A DNA stretch of 64,000 bases from Candidatus Saccharicenans sp. (GTDB taxonomy: Bacteria > Acidobacteriota > Aminicenantia > Aminicenantales > Saccharicenantaceae). The DNA is taken from positions 124,001 to 188,000 of the forward strand of contig JANLFU010000005.1 in assembly GCA_024653215.1 (NCBI GenBank). Reading direction: 5' to 3'. How positions within the stretch are numbered: position 1 is the first letter of the stretch; each line of letters begins with the position of its first letter. The position numbers and the translations under genes are program-made. The notes under the pieces were generated by a model, which was not told the origin of the DNA, did no database searches, and saw nothing but the letters and a program-made list of their open reading frames with translations. Positions 9,111 through 17,825 of the stretch are shown here, one piece after another.

Positions 9111-9779
9111 CTACTTCAGGCTTTCCGGGTGGTGACGAACCTGTTCGGCCTTGACCAGGTAAATCACGTACTCGGCGATGTTGGTGGCATGGTCGCAAAT
9201 TCTTTCCAGGTGCCTGGCCACCAGCAACAGGGCCACCGCCCGGGGAGCGGTGCCGGGGTCCTTGCTCATGTAATCGTTGATCAGCTCCGACTGCACCAGG
9301 TTGCGCAGGTTGTCAGCCTCGTTGTCCCTGAGGATAACTGACCTGGCCAGCTCGGTGTCCTTGTTGACGAAAGAATTGATGGCGTCCCGAACCATGCCCT
9401 GGGACAGGGTGGCCAGCTTGGGAATGTCAATCAGTGGTTTCAGCAGGGGCTGGTCGGCTATTTCCAGGACCCTCTGGGCAATGTCCACGGCCAGGTCGGC
9501 GATGCGTTCCAGGTCGGTGGCGATTTTCATCGACATCACGATAAAGCGCAGGTCGGCCGCGGCCGGCTGGTAAAGGGCAATCAGGTTCAGGCACTTTTCC
9601 TCTATGGCCAGGTCCAGGTTGTCGATGCGGTCGTCATCCTTGATAACCGCCTCCGCCTTCTCCCGGCTCAAATCCCTCAGTGCCTTGATGGAATTGCCTA
9701 TGGCCGCTTCGGCCTCGGCACTCATTTCCAGGATTTTCTTGTTAAGTTCCAGCAACTCCTCGTCAAAATATCTGGTCAT
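9111..9779 (-). CDS. phoU: Phosphate uptake regulator PhoU
   Basis: This is a 222-residue PhoU with two three-helix bundles. Each repeat carries the family's acidic metal-cluster motif, here E/DxxxD patterns around DDRIDNLDLAIEEKC (about 47-61) and RDNEADNLRNLV (about 150-161). PhoU links Pst transporter activity to the PhoR/PhoB-type regulators and limits phosphate uptake. It is last in the operon, 36 bases after pstB1. No sensor kinase or response regulator of the PhoRB type is in the window. Confidence 0.95.
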   Translation of the reverse strand: MTRYFDEELLELNKKILEMSAEAEAAIGNSIKALRDLSREKAEAVIKDDDRIDNLDLAIEEKCLNLIALYQPAAADLRFIVMSMKIATDLERIADLAVDIAQRVLEIADQPLLKPLIDIPKLATLSQGMVRDAINSFVNKDTELARSVILRDNEADNLRNLVQSELINDYMSKDPGTAPRAVALLLVARHLERICDHATNIAEYVIYLVKAEQVRHHPESLK

Positions 9780-9815
9780 TTTAGCCTCCTCTTCCAGCTG
9801 CCCTGGTCAGTTATC

Positions 9816-10583
9816 TTAACCAAAACGGCCGGTAATATAATCTTCAGTCCGCTTATCCCGGGGACTGGTAAATATCTGATTGGTCTCGCCGAATTCCACC
9901 AGGTCACCCAGCAGGAAGTAGCCGGTGTAATCGGACACCCGGGCCGCCTGCTGCATGTTATGGGTGACGATGATTATAGTATAGTCTCGCTTGAGTTCGT
10001 ACATCAAATCCTCGATCCGGGCCGTGGCCACCGGGTCCAGGGCCGAGCATGGTTCATCCATCAGCACCACCTCGGGCTCAACCGCCAGCAACCGGGCAAT
10101 GCACAACCGCTGCTGCTGCTCACCGGTCAGCTTCAGGGCATTATCGTGAAGCCGGTCCTTGAGCTCCTCCCAGAGGTTGACCGCCTGCAGGCTGCGGTGG
10201 AGCTTTTCTTCAAGAAAATTGGGTTCGGTCCGACCGTGAACCCTGAGCCCGTAGGTGATGTTGTCGGCAATGCTCAGCGGAAAGGGATTCGGCCTCTGGA
10301 AAACCATTCCCACCTTTCGCCGCAGTTCCAGCAGGTCGGTCCCCGGGTCGAAAATGTTCTTGCCCTCGAACAGGACCTCGCCCTCTGTCCGGCAACCTTC
10401 AATCAGGTCGTTCATCCGGTTGAGGGCTCTCAGGAAGGTTGATTTCCCGCAGCCCGACGGTCCGATCAGGGCGGTGATGCGGTTGGCCTGGATATCAAGA
10501 TTTATATCTCTGAGCGCCTGAAATTTGCCGTAAAAGACGTTTAAGTTCCTGACCTCGATAACATTCTTCCTGGTGGCGCTCAT
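9816..10583 (-). CDS. pstB: Phosphate ABC transporter ATPase PstB1 with degraded signature motif
   Basis: This is the ATPase of the high-affinity phosphate importer, 255 residues. Walker [10 protein letters not shown] is at 41-49, the Q-loop glutamine at Q96 (VFQRPNPFP), Walker B VLMDE at 173-177 and the switch histidine at H208 ([11 protein letters not shown]). The signature motif, normally LSGGQ, is LTGEQ (152-156), so the second glycine is glutamate. This should weaken the composite ATP site formed with the partner's Walker A. It is separated from the second pstB by a 329-base gap but lies directly before phoU. See pstB2 for the complementary defects. Confidence 0.93.
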   Translation of the reverse strand: MSATRKNVIEVRNLNVFYGKFQALRDINLDIQANRITALIGPSGCGKSTFLRALNRMNDLIEGCRTEGEVLFEGKNIFDPGTDLLELRRKVGMVFQRPNPFPLSIADNITYGLRVHGRTEPNFLEEKLHRSLQAVNLWEELKDRLHDNALKLTGEQQQRLCIARLLAVEPEVVLMDEPCSALDPVATARIEDLMYELKRDYTIIIVTHNMQQAARVSDYTGYFLLGDLVEFGETNQIFTSPRDKRTEDYITGRFG

Positions 10584-10912
10584 GATGGCTGCTTCCTCAT
10601 CTATTTTCCAGGCCGGCCAACCAGCTGCGGACAGCCGCAGGGAATTTCTGGCCCCGGTTCATTCGCGGAAGTTTCTGCCGGCAATTTAACCGCTCCGGCT
10701 GATTTAAGTTCTCAAGCCAGCCCAATTCCATAGCAGGGGCACAACTCGTTTCCGGCCAGAGCTTAATGACGACTGCCATGATGATTAATCCAATCTCCAG
10801 TCTTTTATTCAATCTCCGTTAATATATGTTAAGCACTCCGTTAAAATTGCATAAAAACGGGATGGACTGAAGTGCCCATCGGTCTTAACAGGTTGCCTGG
10901 AGTCATCATTCC
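10584..10912. other. Intergenic region between the two pstB genes
   Basis: 329 bases on the template of the pst operon. A 71-codon frame with a TTG start exists here but has no usable ribosome binding site and no recognisable sequence, so I do not call it. The upstream end holds the TTAAC direct repeats described separately, so this may be a second promoter region for pstB1-phoU. Confidence 0.45.
10814..10844 (-). promoter_or_regulatory. Possible Pho-type box upstream of pstB1-phoU
   Basis: On the minus strand three TTAAC elements recur with start-to-start spacings of 12 and 10 bases. The outer two are identical nine-base copies (TTAACGGAG; plus-strand 10814-10822 and 10836-10844) exactly 22 bases apart, or two helical turns. 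PhoP of Bacillus binds TT(A/C/T)ACA direct repeats of about 11-base period, so the arrangement fits a phosphate-response operator. A TATATT lies within the array. Confidence 0.4.
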
Positions 10913-11671
10913 TCATCCAAACTTTCCTTCCAGGTAGGCCTCGGTCCGCTTGTCCGAAGGTCTGGTAAAGACCACTCGTGTTTCGTCTATCTCCACCAGC
11001 TCTCCCATCAGGAAAAAGGCTGTCCGGTCGGCCACCCTGGCCGCCTGCTTGGTATTGTTGGTTACCAGGATTATGGTGTAATCCTTCTTAAGGGTCCGCA
11101 GCGAGTCTTCGATTTTCATGGTGGAAATGGGATCCAGGCCGGAGGTCGGCTCATCCAGCATTATGTACTGCGGCTTCAGGGCCAGCACCCGGGCAATGCA
11201 CAACCGCTGCTGCTGACCACCAGACAACTTAAGGGCACTGGTGTGAAGCCTGTCCTTGACCTCCGCCCAGAGCCCGGCCTTTTCCAGCGAATCCTCCACA
11301 ATCCGGTCCAGCTCCCCGCGGTCATTGTTTCCCAGCAGGCGGACCCCGAAGACTATGTTCTCGTAGATGGTCAGGGGCAGCGGCACCGGGGTGGCAAAGA
11401 CCATGCCCAGCTTCCTTCTCAGGGCCACCACGTCCACTTCCGGCCCGTAGATGTCCTGGTCATCAACCAGGATTTTCCCTTCCACCCGAGAGCCGGGTAT
11501 CAGGTCGTTCAGGCGGTTGAGACAGGCCAGGAAGGTCGATTTACCGCTCCTGGCCGGCCCGATGATGCCCAGGATCTCATTGCGATAGACATCCAGGTTG
11601 ATGTTGTTCAGGCTGCGGTTCTCCCCGTAATAATGGCTGAAATCCCGGACCAGTATGCCTCTCTGTTTCAT
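10913..11671 (-). CDS. Second PstB-like ATPase lacking Q-loop Gln and switch His (PstB2)
   Basis: This PstB paralogue of 252 residues sits directly after pstA (3-base gap). Walker A is GPARSGKST (38-46), the signature LSGGQ (149-153) is perfect, and the Walker B glutamate E174 is present. The Q-loop glutamine is replaced by A93 (VFATP) and the switch histidine by N205 (VTNNTKQAARV). I read both changes in the DNA at about 11400 and 11055. These losses normally cripple hydrolysis at the site containing this Walker A. Its intact signature could complete the canonical Walker A/Q/H site of PstB1. A homodimer of this protein would probably be inactive. Confidence 0.9.
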   Translation of the reverse strand: MKQRGILVRDFSHYYGENRSLNNINLDVYRNEILGIIGPARSGKSTFLACLNRLNDLIPGSRVEGKILVDDQDIYGPEVDVVALRRKLGMVFATPVPLPLTIYENIVFGVRLLGNNDRGELDRIVEDSLEKAGLWAEVKDRLHTSALKLSGGQQQRLCIARVLALKPQYIMLDEPTSGLDPISTMKIEDSLRTLKKDYTIILVTNNTKQAARVADRTAFFLMGELVEIDETRVVFTRPSDKRTEAYLEGKFG

Positions 11672-11674
11672 TGT

Positions 11675-12532
11675 TTACGATTTCCGCTTTATGTACTTTT
11701 CCATCAAGTAATAGGTAACGATGTTGATGACCAGGATGGATATGACCAGCACCGCGGCCGTACCGTAGGCCTTGGGCATGGACACTCCCTCCTTGGCCAG
11801 GATGTAAAAATGGACCGACATGGTCCGCGAGGAAGAAAAGAGCGAGGTGGGCATTCTCAGGGCCGAACCGGCGGTAAAGATGACGGCCGCGGTTTCCCCG
11901 ATGCTCCGCCCGATGCTCAGGATGACCCCGGTCACGATTCCAGGGATGGCCGAGGGCAGGACCACCCGGGTAACCGTCTGCCAGCGGGTGCTGCCCAGAG
12001 AAAAGCTGACCAGGCGGTAAGCCGGCGGCACGGCCTTGATGGCCTCCTCGCTGGTCCTGATTATGGTCGGCAGGACCATGAAGGCCAGGGTCAAACCGCC
12101 GCTCAGGATTGACCAGCCAAACTTCAATTTATTGACAAAAAGGATAAAGCCAAACAGGCCAAAGATGATGGAAGGAATCCCGGCCAGGCACTCGGCTCCA
12201 AAGCGGATGATCCTGGTAATCCGGCTCTCCACGGTATATTCGGTAAGGTAAATGGCCGTGCCCACGCCCAGGGGGGTGGCTACCAGCAGGGCGATAAAGG
12301 TCAGAAAGATGGTGGCCACGATGGTGGACAGGATCCCGCCTTCCCGGCCCATGTCAGCGGGATTTTTTGTGAGAAATTCCAGGTTGAGCTGGGGCAGGCC
12401 GTTTTTCAATATGACCACCAGGATAAAGACCAGCACCAGGACAGCTATAGAGGTCATCAGATACATGAAGACCTGGATGACCTTCTGTTCCGTTCTCGGC
12501 TGCAATTTTAACTGCCCGCCCATCAGACTCAC
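11675..12532 (-). CDS. pstA: Phosphate ABC transporter permease PstA
   Basis: This inner-membrane permease of 285 residues has about six transmembrane segments and the EAA-type loop of binding-protein-dependent transporters (EAIKAVPPAYRLVSFSLG region, about 163-180), which contacts the ATPase. It pairs with PstC to form the phosphate channel. It lies one base from pstC and three from pstB2, so it is in the same transcript. Having a PstC/PstA heterodimer as the membrane part makes a matching heterodimer of ATPases structurally possible. Confidence 0.95.
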   Translation of the reverse strand: MSLMGGQLKLQPRTEQKVIQVFMYLMTSIAVLVLVFILVVILKNGLPQLNLEFLTKNPADMGREGGILSTIVATIFLTFIALLVATPLGVGTAIYLTEYTVESRITRIIRFGAECLAGIPSIIFGLFGFILFVNKLKFGWSILSGGLTLAFMVLPTIIRTSEEAIKAVPPAYRLVSFSLGSTRWQTVTRVVLPSAIPGIVTGVILSIGRSIGETAAVIFTAGSALRMPTSLFSSSRTMSVHFYILAKEGVSMPKAYGTAAVLVISILVINIVTYYLMEKYIKRKS

Positions 12533-12533
12533 C

Positions 12534-13394
12534 TTACTTTTTCCTCTGCCTGGTAGAAGTCACGTTGGCAATGGTATTAAGGATCATGATGATGATAAAC
12601 AGTATTACCCCGGTGGCAAACAGGGCCTCCCGATGTTCCTCGCTGGCGTAGGCCATTTCCAGGGCGATGTTGGAGGTCAGGGTCCGGACCGGGGCCAGAA
12701 TTGAACCGGGAATGTCAGCGGCATTTCCGGCCACCATGATGACGGCCATGGTTTCTCCTATGGCCCGGCCCATGCCCAGGATGATGCCGGCAATTATCCC
12801 GGAGCGGGCCGCCGGCAGGACCACCATTCTGACCGTCTGCCACCTGGTGGCACCCAGGGCAATAGAACCTTCACGGTAAGAATCGGGAACCGCCCTGATG
12901 GAGTCGATGGCAATGCTGATAACCGTCGGCAGGATCATTATCCCCAGGATCAGCGAGGCGGCCAGCACCGATAATCCGGGCCCGCCGAAGTTATCCCTGA
13001 TAAACGGCACCAGGAACATCAGCCCGATAAAACCATAGACAACCGAAGGAATGCCGGCCAGGAGCTCAATGACCGGCTTGAGAATGCGGGTCAACCGCCG
13101 GTGCGAGAATTCGGTCAGGAAGATGGCACTGGCCAGGCCCAGGGGAACACCTATAATCAACGCCCCGAAGGTCACCATCAGAGAGCCGACAATCATCGGC
13201 AGCAGGCCGAAACTCTTTTCCGACGGGTACCAGTCCTGTCCGAGCAGGAAGCTCTTGAACCCGTACCTGAACATGATGGGGGTTCCCTGCTCGAAGATAA
13301 ACAGGGTGATGATGGCCAGGACAGAAATGGCCGAGAGGGCAATCATCAACAGGCCCAGCCTGACCAGCCGGTCGTTTTTCTCAAGCCTGGTCAT
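12534..13394 (-). CDS. pstC: Phosphate ABC transporter permease PstC
   Basis: This 286-residue permease has an N-terminal segment (LVRLGLLMIALSAISVLAII) followed by about five further membrane helices. An EAA loop (DSIRAVPDSYREGSIALGAT region) touches the ATPase. The start overlaps the pstS stop by four bases (ATGA-type coupling), and pstA follows after one base. It works with PstA, PstS and the PstB ATPases to import inorganic phosphate. Confidence 0.95.
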   Translation of the reverse strand: MTRLEKNDRLVRLGLLMIALSAISVLAIITLFIFEQGTPIMFRYGFKSFLLGQDWYPSEKSFGLLPMIVGSLMVTFGALIIGVPLGLASAIFLTEFSHRRLTRILKPVIELLAGIPSVVYGFIGLMFLVPFIRDNFGGPGLSVLAASLILGIMILPTVISIAIDSIRAVPDSYREGSIALGATRWQTVRMVVLPAARSGIIAGIILGMGRAIGETMAVIMVAGNAADIPGSILAPVRTLTSNIALEMAYASEEHREALFATGVILFIIIMILNTIANVTSTRQRKK

Positions 13395-14290
13395 CGGCTG
13401 CCCTCCGGCCGGGAACCCCGTCTTACGGGGATTAAACCCTCTTTATGAACCAGCTCCTGGATTTCATCGGACAGGACAAAATCTATGAATTCCTTGGCCA
13501 GCCCGGACGGCGTTTCCCGCGTCAGAAACAGGAATGGCCGGACCAGCTTGTATTCCCTCTTGAGAATGGCTTCTTCTGTTGGTTTTACCCCGTTGAGAGC
13601 CAGGGCCTTGACCGAGTCATTGACCAGGCCCAGCGAGATAAACCCTATGGCGTTGGGGTCGCGGCTGACGATTTCCCTGACCGTGCCGTTGGAATCCTGG
13701 ACTATGGCCTTCTTGGTAATCCGTGATTTTCCCATGACCAGTTCCTGGAAGGCACCCCGGGTACCAGAGCCCTCTTCCCTGACCACCACGGTTATGGCCT
13801 TTTTCTGGCCGTTGAGGGTTTCCCAGGTGGTAATCTCGCCCAGGAAAATGCTCTTGACCTGTTCGATGGTGATATTTTCAAGCGGATTGCTGGGATGGAC
13901 GATGATGGCCAGCCCGTCGTGGGCCACTTCTATCTGGTATAGCTCTTTTTCGTCGCCTTTGAGTTCCCTGGAAGACATCCCGATGTGAGCCGCACCGGTC
14001 AGGACGGCCTGGATGCCGGCACTCGAACCCCCACCCTGGACATCAACGATTTCACCGGGCCTTTTCTCCATAAAAACTTCTGCCCACTTATCGGCAAAGG
14101 GCTGGATGCTGGTTGAGCCGGCCACCACCAGGCTGTGGCCACTGCGACCCGAGCGACAGGAAGGGAAAAGAGCCATAAGAACCAGGATCATGATGACCAG
14201 AAAGCGAGAATAATGGAAAAAGGAAGAGCTATTTTCCTGGCCAGCGGAAGGGGCCCCTACACGGCCTGGCTTGAATTCCTCGGTCTCCAT
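13391..14290 (-). CDS. pstS: Phosphate-binding protein PstS (probable lipoprotein)
   Basis: This is the periplasmic phosphate receptor. The mature part begins with VVAGSTSIQPFADKW and contains the conserved GGGSSAGI and EGSGTRGAF phosphate loops. A hydrophobic N-terminus ending in LFPSC suggests a lipoprotein. The longest frame runs to 14365, but I prefer the ATG at 14290 because AGAGG lies nine bases upstream and the extra 25 residues are hydrophilic. That gives 300 residues with a long cytoplasmic N-region before the signal, which is unusual. It is the first gene of the pst operon. Confidence 0.92.
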   Translation of the reverse strand: METEEFKPGRVGAPSAGQENSSSFFHYSRFLVIMILVLMALFPSCRSGRSGHSLVVAGSTSIQPFADKWAEVFMEKRPGEIVDVQGGGSSAGIQAVLTGAAHIGMSSRELKGDEKELYQIEVAHDGLAIIVHPSNPLENITIEQVKSIFLGEITTWETLNGQKKAITVVVREEGSGTRGAFQELVMGKSRITKKAIVQDSNGTVREIVSRDPNAIGFISLGLVNDSVKALALNGVKPTEEAILKREYKLVRPFLFLTRETPSGLAKEFIDFVLSDEIQELVHKEGLIPVRRGSRPEGSR

Positions 14291-14386
14291 GCTCAACAGC
14301 CTCTTTTCGCCTTTTTTCTCGCTCCCGGAACAGGCATAGTCCCGCACCTGTTTCTGACAGCTCACGGGAATCCTTACAGGTTTTTA

Positions 14387-14392
14387 ATTATA
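14387..14392 (-). promoter_or_regulatory. Possible -10 for the pst operon
   Basis: A perfect minus-strand TATAAT lies about 97 bases before pstS, in the gap after the ABC-F gene. It is flanked by TTAAGT and TTAAAA ten bases apart, a faint echo of the TTAAC repeats before pstB1. No clear -35 is present, which fits an activator-dependent promoter. Confidence 0.35.
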
Positions 14393-14435
14393 CTTAACTT
14401 TGAGAAAAAGAAAAGTTGCCACCCGGAACTATTAC

Positions 14436-16382
14436 TCAGGAAGACAACTTGTCAATTTCCTGGAGGCGCCGTTCAAAACTCTGGCTTTTTTCCTCGTAAT
14501 CCTGGTAGACCTGGGTGTATTCTTCGTAGAGAGAGTCCAGGTTCTTCCGGCTGGCATCAAGTTCTCGAGAGAGGCGAACCACCTCCTGGCCCCGGCCATC
14601 AACCGAGGCGGCTATTATCTCCTGGGTCAGCTGGTTGACCCTTTGCTCAATCTCTTCAATCTGGCTTTCCAGCCTGAGGACTCTATCTTCCAGGGGTTTA
14701 AGGACCCTGGATTTCTCTATTACGATTTCCGACCTGAGCTTGCGCAGCTCTCGCGGTGAGAGCTTGAACTTGAATGATTCGTCGGGAGAAGACGGGACGG
14801 TTCCGTTCTTGTTCCTGCTTGCTTTTTCTGGTGGCCTGGCTAACGTTTCTGCCGGCTCGCAGGTTCCGCCTGTGTTCTTTTCTGAGACCTCAGACTTCTC
14901 TTCATTCCAGCCAACCTTTTTCAAAAAGCTTTCGTAATCTCCCTCAAAAACGGTGATCCGGTCATCCTGGAACACTATCAGGCGCTCGGCCAGGGCCTTC
15001 AAGAACAGCTCGTTGTGGGTAACCATGACCACCGCCCCGTCAAAGTTATCGAGGGCGGCCAGCAGGGCATCGCAGGATTCCAGGTCCAGATGGTTGGTCG
15101 GCTCGTCCAGGAGAAGGAGGTTGACCGGGGTGGCCAGGATCTTGCCCAGGAGAACGCGGCTCTTTTCACCACCGGACAGGACCCGGATGGGCTTGAGGGC
15201 TTCGTCTCCTTCAAACAGCAGGGTGCCGGCTATGTGGCGTACCCTGGCCGGTTCCAGCTGGGGGTTGGCCGAACCTATTTCCTCAAGCACGGTGTTGACG
15301 CTGTTCATGTCCTCGGCAAAGCTCTGCTCGTAGTAACCGGCCGAAACCGATTTGGGAAAAGTTATCTCTCCCGACTGCGGCCGGAGCAAGTCCGCCATCA
15401 GCTTTAGCAGGGTGGTTTTACCGCGGCCGTTGGGTCCAATGACCATCACCCGGTCCCGGGCCCCGATATGGATGCTGAAATCTCTGATAAGTGGCTTATC
15501 CGGAGTATAGGCAAAGCTGACATTTTCCAGGCTCAGGGCATACTTGTGGTGAAACCTTTTCTCCAGAAAGGAAAATTCCATGTTCTTGATTTTTTCCAGC
15601 TTTTCCCGCTTTTCCATTTTTTCGATGTACTTCAGGCGGGATTGCACAAGGCCGGCCAGCCGGGCCTTGGCCCGGAAGCGGTTGATGAAGACCTCCAATT
15701 CCTTGCGTTTTCTCTCGTCGTTGATGCGGGTCTTCTCGTAGACTTCTTCTTCCAGGGCCAGCTGGTTGTAGTATTTTTCGGTGTTGCCTTCAATTTTGCG
15801 AATCTTGCGGCGGTGCAACCCCAAAATATGGGTGGCCACCCGGTCCATGAAGCTGCGGTCGTGAGTGATAAACATCAGCTCTCCCCGCCAGGATAGCAAG
15901 AATTTTTCCAGCCAGCGGATGGAGGTGATGTCCAGGTAGTTATTGGGCTCATCCAGAAGCAGTAGGTCATAATCAGACAGAAGCAGCCGGGCCAGGTTCA
16001 AACGGACCTGAAAGCCGCCCGACAGCTGTCGTGGATTCTTCTCGAAATCTTCTGGCGAAAAGCCCAGGCCGGCCAGGACTTTTTCCACCCGCCACAGCTG
16101 GTCAGAATCGCAGGCCGGAAGACCCGAGCCGGCTTCTTCCAGGACCGTGGATTTCCGGAAACTGGGCTCCTGTTCCAGATAACCAATGCGGTAGTTCCTG
16201 GGAATGACCACCCGTCCCTCGTCCGGCTCCTCCAGGCCGGCAATGATGCGGAACAGGGTTGACTTGCCGTGGCCGTTCTTGCCCACCAGGCCGACCCGTT
16301 CGCCCGGGTTAATCTTGAAGCTGATTTTTTCAAACAGGACCTGCCGGGCAAAGCTCTTCGATAATTCTTCAACCGCTATCAT
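14436..16382 (-). CDS. ABC-F family ATPase
   Basis: This soluble 648-residue protein has two fused ABC ATPase domains and no membrane segments. NBD1 has Walker A GKNGHGKST (about 34-42), LSGGFQV and Walker B LLLDEPNNYLD. A basic linker (about 225-290, rich in K/R) follows, then NBD2 with GPNGRGKTT, LSGGEKSR and LLLDEPTNHLD. The C-terminal tail (about 560-640) is a coiled coil like that of Uup/YfmR proteins. ABC-F proteins act on ribosomes (translation rescue or antibiotic protection). The domain order and coiled coil favour a housekeeping Uup/YdiF-like role. Confidence 0.9.
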   Translation of the reverse strand: MIAVEELSKSFARQVLFEKISFKINPGERVGLVGKNGHGKSTLFRIIAGLEEPDEGRVVIPRNYRIGYLEQEPSFRKSTVLEEAGSGLPACDSDQLWRVEKVLAGLGFSPEDFEKNPRQLSGGFQVRLNLARLLLSDYDLLLLDEPNNYLDITSIRWLEKFLLSWRGELMFITHDRSFMDRVATHILGLHRRKIRKIEGNTEKYYNQLALEEEVYEKTRINDERKRKELEVFINRFRAKARLAGLVQSRLKYIEKMEKREKLEKIKNMEFSFLEKRFHHKYALSLENVSFAYTPDKPLIRDFSIHIGARDRVMVIGPNGRGKTTLLKLMADLLRPQSGEITFPKSVSAGYYEQSFAEDMNSVNTVLEEIGSANPQLEPARVRHIAGTLLFEGDEALKPIRVLSGGEKSRVLLGKILATPVNLLLLDEPTNHLDLESCDALLAALDNFDGAVVMVTHNELFLKALAERLIVFQDDRITVFEGDYESFLKKVGWNEEKSEVSEKNTGGTCEPAETLARPPEKASRNKNGTVPSSPDESFKFKLSPRELRKLRSEIVIEKSRVLKPLEDRVLRLESQIEEIEQRVNQLTQEIIAASVDGRGQEVVRLSRELDASRKNLDSLYEEYTQVYQDYEEKSQSFERRLQEIDKLSS

Positions 16383-16927
16383 TCTTGATCAGTTTCTCCA
16401 ATTTGCGGCCTGGATCATCCATCAATTTTTTATCCAGGTCCTCTGGTTTTAATTCCGGATGGCCAGGCTTTCAGCTCGGCAATAGCCCGCGCCCGGCCAG
16501 AGAATTGGTTTATCTGATCTAATATCATAGCACGTTTTTAAGGGGATTTTTAGCTGCTGAATTGCCTTAATTAATATGTGTACCTACCGGAAAGAGATTC
16601 GCTTCCTCACGAGGAAACCCACAAAATATTCATTATATTCTGGCTGGCTCAGCCGTCAGGTTTAGCCGCAAGACGAGATAAGAGTGAGGCCATTTGTCTC
16701 AGATTAGAAAGTTAAGAAAACCATACTTGGGAAGCCCCGGTTTCTCAAGCACTAACCTGGTAAGTCTTCCTGCTTCCGCAACCCCAATTCCCTTCGCCGG
16801 CTCACGGCCGCGCTGCTTTTATATGCTCATCATGGATTGGACACTATGTGTTAACCGGAAAGAAATAATATATTGACTAAACAGGTTGCCTTAATAAATA
16901 ATAACTAAAAACAAATGGAGTGAGGGC
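16383..16927. other. Long intergenic region between divergent genes
   Basis: 545 bases between the ABC-F start and the receiver gene. A 60-codon plus-strand frame (16694-16876) lacks a ribosome binding site and protein-like composition. Apart from the receiver promoter at the right end I see no structured RNA or repeat that I can support. Confidence 0.4.
16873..16900 (+). promoter_or_regulatory. Promoter for the receiver-domain gene
   Basis: TTGACT (16873-16878) is followed after 16 bases by TAAATA (16895-16900) in an AT-rich stretch. The -10 match is modest. Confidence 0.4.
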
Positions 16928-17425
16928 ATGGCTGCACACATCGCCATCATAGATGATGACCGGGTAACTTCTTCCATGCTGGAGAAGCTATTCAGCGAGA
17001 AGGGTTATAAGGTGATCAAGGCTCACGACGGGGAAAAGGGCCTTAAACTGGTCAAAGAAGAGCGGCCGCGGCTGGTCATCTGCGACATGCTGCTTCCCAA
17101 GATCCACGGGGCTGACCTCTGCCGGAAAATCAAGGACGACCCGGAACTTAAAGAGACCAGGGTGGTGCTGATCACCGCCGTCTACAAGGGAGCCACTTCC
17201 AGGATCGATGTCAAGAGTTACGGAGCCGATAATTATTTCGAAAAGCCAATCAACACCAAAGAGTTGCTGAGCTGGGTGGAGCAAAATGTGCCGGCAGAAC
17301 CGAAACCGGCCCCGCCAGAAAAGAAACCAAATGATAAAAAAATAGACATAGAATCGCTCAACGTGGACGACGTGGTCAGCCAGCTTAAAAACATGGTGGA
17401 TAAAGAACCCGGCAAGAAAAAATAG
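16928..17425 (+). CDS. Single-domain response regulator with C-terminal tail
   Basis: The CheY-like receiver (about residues 4-122) has the acidic pair D10/D11, phosphoacceptor D53 (VICDMLLP), threonine in LITA and lysine in FEKPI. A proline/lysine-rich linker (about 124-142) leads to a short predicted helix (IESLNVDDVVSQLKNMVD). No DNA-binding or enzymatic output domain is present, so it probably acts through protein contacts. No kinase is adjacent. GGAG precedes the ATG. It is not a PhoB candidate despite its proximity to pst, because it lacks a winged helix. Confidence 0.9.
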   Translation: MAAHIAIIDDDRVTSSMLEKLFSEKGYKVIKAHDGEKGLKLVKEERPRLVICDMLLPKIHGADLCRKIKDDPELKETRVVLITAVYKGATSRIDVKSYGADNYFEKPINTKELLSWVEQNVPAEPKPAPPEKKPNDKKIDIESLNVDDVVSQLKNMVDKEPGKKK

Positions 17426-17700
17426 CGAGCATCACCGAGCGAGTCTGAGAGAAAATAGAGAACCAGTTGGGGGATCACCCCGAAAGATACTCAAATAGAA
17501 CGGCAAGAGGGCTCCGGCTACCTGCTTTAAAAAAACGGCAGGTCCTTAACTTATACTATTTAATTATTATTCATTGCCTGACGGCATTAATTAGCCACAA
17601 TATTAAAAAGTCAGGTTGTTTATCCCCTTGCTATCAGACTTAGTTAAATTAATTTATTCTTATTTAAGAATTATCTTATTTTTAAAAAATCTCCTTCTCA
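17426..17700. other. AT-rich intergenic region
   Basis: About 275 bases with a very AT-rich centre (17560-17700) between convergent genes. It ends at the terminator of the S46 peptidase gene. No gene is seen. Confidence 0.4.
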
Positions 17701-17745
17701 TAAAAAAGCCTGAAGCCCGGGGTCGTAATTCTCCGGGCTTCAGGC
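17701..17745 (-). terminator. Rho-independent terminator of the S46 peptidase gene
   Basis: A perfect 13-base stem (17708-17720 pairing with 17733-17745, GCCTGAAGCCCGG arm) with a 12-base loop is followed on the minus strand by TTTTTTA. It lies 80 bases beyond the stop of the S46 peptidase and is the clearest intrinsic terminator in the window. Confidence 0.92.
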
Positions 17746-17825
17746 TAAATAAATGAACTAAAGTTCCGGTTCTATTCCTGAGTCTTCAGCTCCCAAACCT
17801 GTATTTTTTAGTCTTCCTTCCTCCT

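Noticed and set aside
10597-10812. 71-codon minus-strand frame between the pstB genes
   Set aside because: TTG start with no usable ribosome binding site and no protein-like pattern; better explained as a regulatory gap.
16694-16876. 60-codon plus-strand frame in the intergenic region before the receiver gene
   Set aside because: No ribosome binding site and no protein-like composition; I also looked for a riboswitch here and found none I could support.
16928-17425. Receiver protein as the missing PhoB partner of the pst cluster
   Set aside because: It has no DNA-binding domain and lies on the opposite strand beyond the ABC-F gene.
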